A DNA stretch of 32,189 bases from JAPOQD01 sp964620555 (GTDB lineage: Bacteria > Pseudomonadota > Gammaproteobacteria > Pseudomonadales > Halieaceae), in contig CAZUGZ010000027.1 in the NCBI GenBank assembly GCA_964620555.1, forward strand, positions 1 to 32,189, given 5' to 3'. The first letter of the stretch is position 1; each line of letters opens with the position of its first letter. The position numbers were made by a program, and so were the translations under genes. Under the pieces are notes generated by a model that saw only the letters and a list, made by a program, of their open reading frames with translations, was not told the DNA's origin and did no database searches. Positions 1-7,421 of the stretch are shown here, piece by piece.

Positions 1-260
1 GTCAGGGTGCTGTATATCTGAGAGGAACAAATGGATATAGGCAAATGACATATTGCCCGCCAACGCGCGGTAAAACTCATACTCCAGCTGCTGGTCCTGC
101 AGCTCTGGCATCTGGCTGCTGAGCCCCGCCATTTTTAATGACAGTTGCTCGGCGAGTTCCTGCCAGACATTGGGCGCCGGGTTAACACGCTCATCGGCAT
201 AGCCTGAGTGTGCCGACAGTAGACTCAACGCTACTACTATAGTATCGAGATAAATCGCAT
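1..260 (-). pseudogene. Frameshifted, partial secreted protein of unknown function
   Basis: An ATG at 258-260 has a GGAG ribosome binding site at 267-270 and begins MRFISIL, then meets three consecutive TAG stops. One base inserted (or two removed) near 238-243 joins this start to a frame that is open from 240 to the left edge. The repaired N-terminus is a good Sec signal peptide: a short basic start, a run of I/L/V residues, then SAHSGYA with probable cleavage before DERVN. The remaining roughly 65 visible residues (WQELAEQL, then YEFYRALAGNMSFAY, ending DIQHPD) match no family I can name with confidence. There is faint likeness to N-termini of DUF1214-type proteins. It lies 128 bases behind the dehydrogenase-like gene on the same strand and may belong to that operon. 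The frameshift may be real decay or an assembly error in a TA/TAG-rich stretch. Confidence 0.5.
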
Positions 261-299
261 AACCGTCTCCGTAGTGAGATTTTTTGGAGGTGCGTAACT

Positions 300-326
300 C
301 TAAGCACCAGCGTAGCTGGCGTTTAG
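300..326. repeat. Imperfect hairpin between two accessory genes
   Basis: Two 12-base arms, CTAAGCACCAGC at 300-311 and GCTGGCGTTTAG at 315-326, can pair across a 3-base loop with one mismatch and one G-T pair. It sits between the dehydrogenase-like gene and the frameshifted secreted-protein gene. There is no T run on the minus strand, so a simple intrinsic terminator is not supported. An RNA-processing hairpin or a minor repeat is possible. Confidence 0.3.
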
Positions 327-388
327 TGTTTAAAAGAATGCGTATAACCCGTCGCGCTTTGCCCTGGCATGGGTTTATATCAATGCGC

Positions 389-1401
389 TTACTGTAACGC
401 CGTGGGCGATAGCGGCATCATATCGGCGAGGCCTACAATACCGGGCTGCGCAGCCATGATATCGGGAACGCGATTAAACAGGCTCGACGCCGACGCTATA
501 TCGGAGTCCCTGCGCAACACCCGCACTTCCATGCCCGGCGTTCCCTCCACTTTCCAGCACATCACCTCGTCTTCGCCGGGCCTGAATACGCGGTACTCAA
601 AGGCCGAGCGAAAGGTGACATCCTCTTCGGTTGTCAACTCCACAATAAACCGCGTGCCCAGTGTCATACCCGCCGGGTACTCGCGCTCTGAGTACGGGCA
701 ATACACATCTTCGTCAATAACCACTGGCTCGGCTCGCGCCGTTTTGCTGTTGAAGGTGTAACCCAGTTTTTTCGACACCAGGTAAATTGGAATATGAAAC
801 AGCNNNNNNNNNNGGCATCGGCAAATCGCTGCGCATGTTCCTCTACAGACAAACCCGCGCCGAGCATGGGCAGGAACTTGACGCCCTGCCTTGCCGCTTC
901 GGTCTGGCTGGTGTGGGTCATGGACTGGATATCCACGCAGGGGCCAGCTGCCATGACACCCGACCAGATGCGCGTCATGTCCCAGATTCCCCCACCCGTG
1001 AACGTGACCTTGTTATCCGCCGCCAGCTGCTGGATTTTTTCAGCGAGACTGTTGTTTTCGAACCAGGGGTTGTACGACTCGGTGCCATGACACAGCACAT
1101 TGATACCGGCACTTAACAACGGTTCGTAAGCCGCATAGTTGGTTTGCAGCGAGTCGGTTGTGGCAATGAGTGCGACGTCGGCGTCGAGTTTCGCTGCCGG
1201 CAAATTATCGGCGTCTTCCACGACAACGCCGAGGTCTTCGCCCAGCCCTGCCAGCTGGCCAATGTCTACGCCAACTTTATCGCCCGCGCGGTTGTAGGCT
1301 GCCACCACAGGCCAGCCCTTTTGATGGGCCAGCCGCACCAGGCGCTGCCCCACAAAGCCCATACCGTAGACAACCAGTCGCGGCGAAAAGCGTTCGTTCA
1401 T
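389..1401 (-). CDS. DapB-fold NAD(P)-dependent amine dehydrogenase-like protein (interrupted by gap)
   Basis: This protein looks like the dihydrodipicolinate-reductase-fold family often annotated as NAD(P)H-dependent amine dehydrogenase (2,4-diaminopentanoate dehydrogenase-like). The N-terminus has a Rossmann nucleotide-binding motif, GMGFVG at residues 13-18, and the centre contains GGGIWDMTRIWSG, a substrate-domain position in this fold. The start at 1401 is preceded by GGGAG. The reading frame is unbroken to residue 196, then hits ten N at 804-813, and resumes in another frame as LFHIPIYLVSKKLGY to a TAA at 389. The frame change disappears if the true missing length is 2 modulo 3, so I treat this as one gene across an assembly gap. 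It sits between the phosphotransferase gene upstream and the broken secreted-protein gene downstream. The substrate is unknown. Confidence 0.75.
804..813. other. Assembly gap (10 N)
   Basis: Ten ambiguous bases interrupt the dehydrogenase-like gene. The flanking frames imply that the real missing stretch is not 10 bases but a length of 2 modulo 3 (for example 8 or 11), or a longer stretch of the same remainder. Confidence 0.98.
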
Positions 1402-1431
1402 TGGCCTGTACTCCCGTATTGTCGATTCTGC

Positions 1432-2955
1432 TCAATCGTATTCATCTATTAGCATCTGTGCCGCGCGAATAAACTGCGGAACATGGTAAAACGGCAGGAA
1501 TGCCAGCTTAAGTTCACGCGACCTGCCGTCGGCAAACTGGGTGGATGCAAGGTTTGCGGCGGAGGCGTTGCGCACATGCCCCCAAATCTGGAAATAGTGT
1601 ATGCGCTGCGGGCTGATGTCAAAGCCGCTGCGCTCGGCATAGCGGGCCATAAAGCGCTGCCAGTCTAGCGCGCCGCCAGTGGTATTGCGGATATAGCCAA
1701 GCTCCTCGGCCGGGTCACCAATATGGCAGAACTCCCAGTCTACCACTGCCGTGATTTTGCCATTGTCGAGCAACATGTTGTGAAAACCAATATCGCCGTG
1801 CAGCAACACAGGTGGTTCGGCGACGTCGTGTATGTTGTCGAGCAACCAGTGGTATATGCTCGCCAGCGCGGCAGAGGGTGTGTGGCTGGATGTAGTAAAT
1901 ATCTCAAACCACTCACTGAGGTATTTGTGCACGGCCTCGCCGGTCGATAACTGCCACATCGCGTCGTTGATGCAACTGGTGAGATCGGGCAGGCCCGGCA
2001 ATGGCGACAGGCCGTGTAGCGAGGCCGTGGCATCGGCCAACGTGTCGACGAGGTCGCCCGACACGGCCTGCTGCAGGTTAAACACATTGCCGCCGGTCTC
2101 GCCCGCGGCTTTCTTCATGACAATAAAGTCACCGCCGGGCAACAGCGGGTGCTCGGTGTCCAGCCACACACAGTCGGCGGCCGGAAACCCGGCTTCAAAC
2201 GCGCGCCTGATGACCTCGTATTCGGTGGCCACCTGGTGGCAGTCGTTGCTAATGGGAAACTCACCGTAGTCGCGTCGCATGACGTAGTCGCCGCTAAACG
2301 TTTTGCCACTCACGCTGAATAGCGTGGTTTCCTTGCCAAAACCGCCGGCTAGCGGCAAAAAACGCGTCAGTGCAATACTCGCGTCGTCAAATCGCTGACG
2401 CAGGTAGTGCGTGAGTTTTTCCTCGCTCAGCTCAGTGCTTTGTGCCTCTTCGGGAGCGGCGCTGGCGTTAGTAGTAACAGATGACTGGTTGGCAAGGTCC
2501 GCGGCCTCCCAGCTACACAGCAGGCTGGCCAGACGTTTTTTATCGCCTGCCTGCAGCACGTGGGCAGCTGTGCTACACAGCAGGCGCTCAAACTGCTGGG
2601 CTGTGCTGCGCCAGGCTGCTTCGAGTTGGGGCAAATCGCTGCCGCGCTGACGGGCGTGCAGCGCGTCGATTAACTCAGCCAGGCCGCGGCTAAAATCACT
2701 TTGTGTGTCGCCGCCATAATTGTTCTGCAGGTCTTCGAGCAGGGCCTGCAGCGTGTCGAACTGCTGATTGACAAAATCGCAGCCGCCTTTTTCACGCGCC
2801 TGCAACACATTCACGCAGGCCAATATGGCCTGGGCTGTGGAACCGTCTTTATTGGCATCGGGCAGCTTTTCAAGCAATGATGCTAGCGCCTGTTGCAAAC
2901 CCTCGAACATGGTATCTGCCTGGAAAAGCATTCGCGATACCCCAAAAACTGTCAA
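1432..2955 (-). CDS. Phosphotransferase family protein (APH/ACAD10-11 kinase-like)
   Basis: The C-terminal two thirds is an aminoglycoside-phosphotransferase-fold kinase domain. Counting from the 2955 start, the catalytic HGDIGFHN lies at residues 386-393, and the metal-binding VVDWEF with its following GDP lies around 404-415. The N-terminal ~170 residues are a helical, poorly conserved region. Such proteins occur in bacterial and mitochondrial acyl-CoA dehydrogenase contexts (ACAD10/11 type), where they are thought to phosphorylate hydroxy-acyl intermediates. The substrate here cannot be read from sequence. The start is uncertain: 2955 is a TTG without a ribosome binding site, and ATG codons at 2931 and 2910 are alternatives, the last with a weak AGG ahead. 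It lies 34 bases after the DUF7065/DUF7064 gene on the same strand, so the two are probably cotranscribed. Confidence 0.8.
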   Translation of the reverse strand: MTVFGVSRMLFQADTMFEGLQQALASLLEKLPDANKDGSTAQAILACVNVLQAREKGGCDFVNQQFDTLQALLEDLQNNYGGDTQSDFSRGLAELIDALHARQRGSDLPQLEAAWRSTAQQFERLLCSTAAHVLQAGDKKRLASLLCSWEAADLANQSSVTTNASAAPEEAQSTELSEEKLTHYLRQRFDDASIALTRFLPLAGGFGKETTLFSVSGKTFSGDYVMRRDYGEFPISNDCHQVATEYEVIRRAFEAGFPAADCVWLDTEHPLLPGGDFIVMKKAAGETGGNVFNLQQAVSGDLVDTLADATASLHGLSPLPGLPDLTSCINDAMWQLSTGEAVHKYLSEWFEIFTTSSHTPSAALASIYHWLLDNIHDVAEPPVLLHGDIGFHNMLLDNGKITAVVDWEFCHIGDPAEELGYIRNTTGGALDWQRFMARYAERSGFDISPQRIHYFQIWGHVRNASAANLASTQFADGRSRELKLAFLPFYHVPQFIRAAQMLIDEYD

Positions 2956-2989
2956 GTTACTGCACTGTGACTGGCTGCGTTTGCGGCAG

Positions 2990-4006
2990 CTATTTGTTGC
3001 CTGTGCAGTTGTAGACGTAGTCGTTCCACTGCACTTCCTGGGTATCGCCCCAGCCGGTTCTGCCCTTGCACTCCCAGCGCGTTAAATAGAGCTGGCAGAC
3101 CATGTTGGGCCAGCCCGACCAAGGTAAGCCAGCAGTGATCTCGCCAGTGATATGGTAGGTGCTGCCATCGGCGGCCTGGGCCTGAATATCGTGCCTTAGC
3201 GGTCTGCCAGTTTGCGGGTCTCTACGGGTAGACTTCCTGGCCGATTTAAGACGAACAAGCTCGCCGTTTTCAAATATCCAGCCATCGTGAAAGGTGTTTT
3301 CTGCCGGCATCTCTAATACGCCACTCCAGTCGGGGCTTAAATCGGGGTGGTCTGCGCAATTGCAGTTAAACGCAAAGTCATCGCCAAAGGTACCCGTGAG
3401 CCAGGTCATGGGCGGCATGGCGGTATTGTCCTCGGGGCGCAACTGGCCCCAGGAGCGATCGCGCACGGCATAGGTATTGTCCAGCGAGTAGCGCTTGCCC
3501 CTGAGCACCAACTCGCCGGAGTTTTTCATGCCCTGTTCAAAGTGCTTGTTATTGCCGCGCATGGCGACGGGCATAATGGCTGTGGCCTCCATATCGAGCC
3601 GGTTGCCGCGCGCTTCGTCATTGTATGCAATGCGCATGCGCTTGCCCGGCTCTAACACTTTTACCGCGTAGCTATTGGGAAATTCGTAAGCCTGTAAATC
3701 GTTGGTGATAACACGATCTTTGCTCACATAGGCGTGCATGTCGAATAGCTCGGCCTGCATGGAGGAATTTTTCAGGCCCTGGCAGGCAAACAGGCCGCCC
3801 GTGACGACATCGAGGTTGGGGTGCAGCCAGAAGTAACTAAAGCCGTAGATGTTTTCTTCGGGTATATTAAATCCAAAATACTGTGTTTCGGTGAGGGTGT
3901 CACCTTCCACGACCTCCTGCGGGTGCAGGAAATCATCGGCATCGGTAAAGTCACCAAAACCTGCTGAAGGTGTTTTAAACCAGTCTTCGTTTTCTTTTGC
4001 AGACAT
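2990..4006 (-). CDS. DUF7065/DUF7064-type protein (AttH/CrtC-like beta fold)
   Basis: A 338-residue soluble protein without signal peptide or membrane segment. The pattern of aromatic-rich strands (YGFSYFWLHPNLDVVTGG near 54-71, DRSWGQLRPEDN, then MTWLTGTFGDDFAFN) resembles the two-domain proteins now called DUF7065 (N-terminal) and DUF7064 (C-terminal). These are related to the lipocalin-like AttH / hydroxyneurosporene synthase group. Members are frequent in actinobacteria, sphingomonads and marine gammaproteobacteria, often near lipid or steroid catabolism genes, and no reaction is firmly established. It is the first gene of the accessory minus-strand block and starts 51 bases from the 3' end of tRNA-Pro. 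GC content in this gene appears lower than in the synthetase genes to the right. Confidence 0.65.
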   Translation of the reverse strand: MSAKENEDWFKTPSAGFGDFTDADDFLHPQEVVEGDTLTETQYFGFNIPEENIYGFSYFWLHPNLDVVTGGLFACQGLKNSSMQAELFDMHAYVSKDRVITNDLQAYEFPNSYAVKVLEPGKRMRIAYNDEARGNRLDMEATAIMPVAMRGNNKHFEQGMKNSGELVLRGKRYSLDNTYAVRDRSWGQLRPEDNTAMPPMTWLTGTFGDDFAFNCNCADHPDLSPDWSGVLEMPAENTFHDGWIFENGELVRLKSARKSTRRDPQTGRPLRHDIQAQAADGSTYHITGEITAGLPWSGWPNMVCQLYLTRWECKGRTGWGDTQEVQWNDYVYNCTGNK

Positions 4007-4057
4007 ATCTTAGAAAAAGGGGCGCGCTCGTACGCTTTTGAAAAACAGAAAGAATAG

Positions 4058-4134
4058 TGGTCGGGACGACAGGATTTGAACCTGTGACCACCACACCCCC
4101 AGTGTGGTGCGCTACCAGACTGCGCTACGCCCCG
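4058..4134 (-). tRNA. tRNA-Pro(GGG)
   Basis: A complete 77-base cloverleaf with encoded CCA. The acceptor arms are CGGGGCG and CGTCCCG, the anticodon stem is CCACA/TGTGG around the loop CTGGGGG (anticodon GGG), and the T arm is ACAGG TTCAAAT CCTGT. A tRNA-Pro after ihfA-merR is also the arrangement in Pseudomonas. Its 3' end faces the accessory block at 1-4006, the orientation expected if the tRNA served as an integration site. Confidence 0.97.
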
Positions 4135-4146
4135 TCGCGGGCGGCG

Positions 4147-4174
4147 ATTATAAGGAAATTCCCGGGTGGCGCAA
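4147..4174 (-). promoter_or_regulatory. Promoter of tRNA-Pro
   Basis: A perfect TATAAT (4147-4152 on the minus strand) lies 16 bases downstream of TTGCGC (4169-4174). It is followed by a GC-rich discriminator, CGCCGCCCGCGA, just before the tRNA. Such a discriminator is typical of stringently controlled stable-RNA promoters. Confidence 0.65.
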
Positions 4175-4198
4175 TGCAGTGCCGGGCGAGCGGTGGTC

Positions 4199-4252
4199 AG
4201 CCCGCATATCTCACCAGCCTTCTGCTACAAACCTTGGTGGTATATGCGGGCT
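4199..4252. repeat. Palindromic repeat, AGCCCGCATAT module (site A, hairpin 1)
   Basis: Arms 4199-4216 and 4235-4252 match in 16 of 18 positions, the outer 11 (AGCCCGCATAT) perfectly, around an 18-base loop. The same core occurs in the palindrome at 14161-14217 and in the partial copy near 30659-30673. No T run follows, so if it ends transcription it is not a classical intrinsic terminator. Confidence 0.85.
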
Positions 4253-4335
4253 AGGGAGTCTGCGCCGTAGAAAATAATCCTGTTGCGAACGCGGCACATC
4301 CTCACGACGGATTTTTCTACGGCGCAGACTCCTAG
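4251..4335. repeat. Palindromic repeat, GGAGTCTGCGCCGT module (site A, hairpin 2)
   Basis: The left arm 4251-4274 and right arm 4313-4335 are near-perfect inverted copies (one extra G on the left), each ending outward in CTAG, around a 38-base loop. The left CTAG is shared with the end of hairpin 1. The right CTAG contains the TAG stop codon of the merR gene (4332-4334). Positions 4255-4292 recur at 30571-30608 with a single difference. Confidence 0.85.
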
Positions 4336-4685
4336 GGTGACAGCGTCTTTACCACTTCTTCGAGTTCACCGATCAGTTCGCGAACTGTTACCCGGTCCGT
4401 GGTGGCAGTGACCTTGCGCCCCTCCTCCATACTCTGCCGGGCACCACCGATGGTATAGCCCTGCTCGTACAGCAGCTCGCGGATGCGGCGAATGGTGAGG
4501 ATGTCCTGGCGCTGGTAGTAGCGGCGATTGCCGCGGCGCTTGACTGGCCGTAACTGGGGGAATTCCTGTTCCCAGTAGCGCAGTACATGGGCCTTGACCT
4601 GGCACAGTTCGCTGACCTCGCCGATGGTGAAGTAGCGCTTGCCGGGGATGCTCGGCAGCTTTGGGCTAGCGCTTGGTTCCGACAT
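4332..4685 (-). CDS. MerR-family transcriptional regulator downstream of ihfA
   Basis: A small 117-residue MerR-type DNA-binding protein. The winged helix-turn-helix starts at about residue 18 (YFTIGEVSELCQVKAHVLRY) and continues through WEQEFPQLRPVKRRGNRRYY, followed by a dimerisation helix to the C-terminus. There is no C-terminal effector domain and no cysteine cluster for metal sensing, so the inducer is unknown. A MerR-like gene in this place, overlapping ihfA, is a conserved feature of pseudomonads and relatives. It starts 20 bases inside the end of ihfA, which suggests translational coupling. Its TAG stop is part of the CTAG end of the palindromic repeat at 4251-4335. Confidence 0.88.
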   Translation of the reverse strand: MSEPSASPKLPSIPGKRYFTIGEVSELCQVKAHVLRYWEQEFPQLRPVKRRGNRRYYQRQDILTIRRIRELLYEQGYTIGGARQSMEEGRKVTATTDRVTVRELIGELEEVVKTLSP

Positions 4686-5028
4686 CTGGTGAACCTGGGT
4701 CCAGCGAGTCGTCCAAATACCAGAAAACCGGATTATCCGGATCGTAACCCTCTACTCGCCCCTTGAGTTTCAAACCCGGATGGAAGGTCACTACCCGTCT
4801 TTCTGTAATCGGAATGACTTCCCCGGTTTTGGGATTGCGACCGGGGCGCTGATTCTTGTCACGCAGTTCGAAATTGCCGAATCCCGACAGTTTCACCGCC
4901 TCGTTACTTGCGAGACAGGCACTTATCTCTTCAAAAAACAGACCTACAATCTCTTCCGCCTCGCGCTTGTTGAGGCCCAATTCGTCAAACAATCGTTCTG
5001 CCATTTGAGATTTGGTCAAGGTCCCCAT
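4666..5028 (-). CDS. ihfA: Integration host factor alpha subunit
   Basis: A HU/IHF-fold protein that, with IhfB, binds and sharply bends specific DNA sites in recombination, replication and transcription. The N-terminal helices (LTKSQMAERLFDELGLNKRE), the LSGFGNFELRDK strand and the DNA-minor-groove arm PGRNPKTGEVIPI are all intact. At 120 residues it is about 20 longer than most IHF-alpha proteins because of an acidic-then-basic tail (DDSLDPGSPDVGTKR) that overlaps the merR start. The ATG at 5028 follows GGAAG and lies 9 bases after the pheT stop, so it is cotranscribed with pheST as in Escherichia coli. The partner ihfB is at 20675-20992. Confidence 0.96.
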   Translation of the reverse strand: MGTLTKSQMAERLFDELGLNKREAEEIVGLFFEEISACLASNEAVKLSGFGNFELRDKNQRPGRNPKTGEVIPITERRVVTFHPGLKLKGRVEGYDPDNPVFWYLDDSLDPGSPDVGTKR

Positions 5029-5037
5029 CGCCGCTTC

Positions 5038-7413
5038 CTATTCCCTCAACTCTGCATGGTAGGTCTGTTTCAGGAATTCAATCACCCGATCCATGTTGGC
5101 ACTGACGTCCCGATCCTCTAGAGTGCGCGATGCATCTCCAAATGTCAAACCGAAAGCAAGGCTTTTTCTTTTAGGATCAATGCCTTCGCCTTCATACACA
5201 TCAAACAGCATTAAGCCGGTAAGCTCGCTGCCCGCGACCTGCCGAACCCCTTCCAGCAGTTCCGCCACGGCTACCGACTTCTGGACCAGCACCGCAAGAT
5301 CCCGGCGAATTCCGGGAAAACGCGAGGGCATCCTGAATTCCGGCAGCGCCCGCTCGCACAGGACTTCCAGATCGACTTCAAAGGCCAGCACCGGGGTATC
5401 GAGGTCATAATGGGTCAGGCAGGACGGGTGCAGCGCCCCCACATGGCCCACCATCTCGTCGCCACGCCACAGGGCGGCGGTCTGGCCGGGATGAAAAGCC
5501 GGGCGTTGCGCCGCCACAAAGCGGAAGGTCGCCGACTCGGCTGTGAGTGCCAACAGTGCCTCCAGATCGCCCTTGGCATCATAAAAATCCACCTGCTCTC
5601 CCGATTCCGTCCAGGACTCGGGCCAGCGGCGACCGGTCAATACCGCGGCCAGGGTCGGGCGCTGTTGCAAACCATCTGCCCCCGGCAGAAAGCGCAAACC
5701 GGTTTCAAACAAACGCACCCGCGAGCGTTGCCGATTGACATTGTGCCGCACGGCGTTCATCAGGCCCGGCAACAGGCTGCTGCGCATCACCGACAATTCG
5801 GAAGAAATCGGATTTTGCACCGGCAATGGAGGCATTTCCGGGTCAAACAGGGCCTGCCCGCCGGGGTCCACAAAACTGTAGGTTACCGCTTCCCGGTAAT
5901 CTCTGGCCGCCAGGCACCGGCGCAGCGCACGCAAAGACAGGCTTTGCTCGCGCTTGGGCCGGATGCGCAGGGTCGCACCCGGGCGGAGCACCGGAATGTT
6001 CTCATAACCGGAAATACGGGCCAGTTCTTCCAACAGGTCCGCTTCGATAGCCAAATCAAAACGCCAACTCGGCACCTCTGCCCGCCAACCCGAAGAGTCG
6101 GTAGTCAGGGTCAGGCCCAAATCCTCCAGGATGCGCTCGACAGCGGCATCTTCCAACTCGAATCCGAGCAGACGGGGGATGCGCTCACGACGCAATGCCA
6201 CCGTTTTGGTGACCGGCAGGTGGTCTGAAGCCAGCACCTCGGTAATCGGGCCCACCGCGCCACCGGCAATTTCGCTCAATAACTGACTGGCCCTTTCCAG
6301 TGCATGGCGCTGCAGGTTGTAGTCCACACCACGCTCGAACCGGTGGCAGGACTCGGTAGCCAACCCGTAACTGCGAGCCTGGCCCGCCAGCGCCCGCGGA
6401 TGGAAAAAGGCCGATTCCAGCATGACGTCAGTGGTGGTTTCGTTCACCGTGCAGCGGGCACCGCCCATGATGCCGGCCAGTGCCAGCGGCCCATCGGCAT
6501 CGGTAATCAGCAGCGAACCCGCGTTGAGTGTGAGTTGCCGGCCATCCAGCAGGGTCAGTTCTTCTCCCTCCTCGGCAGTGCGCACCACGATCTCTTCCCG
6601 CAGGTGGTTCAAATCGAAAGCATGCATCGGCTGGCCGAGTTCCAGCATTACGTAATTGGTGACGTCGACCACCGCATCCACGCAACGCTGCCCCGAACGG
6701 CGCAAACGTTCCTGCATCCACAGCGGAGTGGGTCGGGAATTGTCCACCCCCTTGATGACCCGCCCCAGGTAACGTGGGCAGGCCTCCGGGTTCTCCAGAG
6801 TCACGGCGCGGGCCGCGCTCAGGGTTTCAGGCACCGGCTCCCATTCCGGGTTGCCGACTGCGCAACCGGTCAGCGCTCCCACTTCGCGCGCAATACCTCT
6901 TATCCCCAGGCAATCGGCACGATTTGGCGTCAAATCCAGATCAAACACCTGGTCGTCGAGCGCCAGGTAACTGCGCAGATCCTCCCCCAGGGGGGCATCG
7001 GCGGCCAACTCCATGAGGCCGGCAGCGGCCGTGGACAAGCCCAGTTCCGCTTCGGCGCAGAGCATGCCCCGGGACTCCACGCCGCGCAGCCGCACCGGTT
7101 TGATTCGGGTTCCACCGGCCAACACCGCGCCCACCTGGGCCAGGGGTGCGCGCAACCCGACCCGGGCATTGGCCGCACCACAGACGATCTGCAGGGTCTC
7201 GGTGCCGGTGCTGACCTGACAAACCCGCAACTTGTCGGCCTCGGGGTGTGGCTGGGCCGCGGTGATCTCCCCCACCACCACCCCGCTGAAGTCCTCCGCC
7301 GCCGGAGTTACGGTGCCGACTTCCAGTCCCGCCATGGTCAGCAGATGGGCCAACTCGCCGCTGGACAGGTCCGGCTGAACCCATTGCCGCAGCCATTGTT
7401 CACTGAATTTCAT
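5038..7413 (-). CDS. pheT: Phenylalanyl-tRNA synthetase beta subunit
   Basis: The beta chain of the alpha2-beta2 PheRS, 791 residues (family about 795). Domains in order: an N-terminal segment with the EMAPII/OB-type tRNA-binding domain (about 40-150), the B3/B4 editing region (about 210-370, containing GQPMHAFDL), the B5 domain (about 400-475), the catalytic-like core (from about 490), and a C-terminal ferredoxin-fold anticodon-binding domain (PSRFPGIRRDLAVLV to the end). The ATG at 7413 lies 8 bases after the pheS stop, so the pair is translated together and stoichiometrically. The reading frame is complete with no anomaly. Confidence 0.98.
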   Translation of the reverse strand: MKFSEQWLRQWVQPDLSSGELAHLLTMAGLEVGTVTPAAEDFSGVVVGEITAAQPHPEADKLRVCQVSTGTETLQIVCGAANARVGLRAPLAQVGAVLAGGTRIKPVRLRGVESRGMLCAEAELGLSTAAAGLMELAADAPLGEDLRSYLALDDQVFDLDLTPNRADCLGIRGIAREVGALTGCAVGNPEWEPVPETLSAARAVTLENPEACPRYLGRVIKGVDNSRPTPLWMQERLRRSGQRCVDAVVDVTNYVMLELGQPMHAFDLNHLREEIVVRTAEEGEELTLLDGRQLTLNAGSLLITDADGPLALAGIMGGARCTVNETTTDVMLESAFFHPRALAGQARSYGLATESCHRFERGVDYNLQRHALERASQLLSEIAGGAVGPITEVLASDHLPVTKTVALRRERIPRLLGFELEDAAVERILEDLGLTLTTDSSGWRAEVPSWRFDLAIEADLLEELARISGYENIPVLRPGATLRIRPKREQSLSLRALRRCLAARDYREAVTYSFVDPGGQALFDPEMPPLPVQNPISSELSVMRSSLLPGLMNAVRHNVNRQRSRVRLFETGLRFLPGADGLQQRPTLAAVLTGRRWPESWTESGEQVDFYDAKGDLEALLALTAESATFRFVAAQRPAFHPGQTAALWRGDEMVGHVGALHPSCLTHYDLDTPVLAFEVDLEVLCERALPEFRMPSRFPGIRRDLAVLVQKSVAVAELLEGVRQVAGSELTGLMLFDVYEGEGIDPKRKSLAFGLTFGDASRTLEDRDVSANMDRVIEFLKQTYHAELRE

Positions 7414-7421
7414 GGCCCGTC

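Noticed and set aside
389..813. A separate 129-residue gene at the 3' end of the dehydrogenase-like gene
   Set aside because: It continues the family sequence directly after the N gap; the apparent independence is caused by the gap length.
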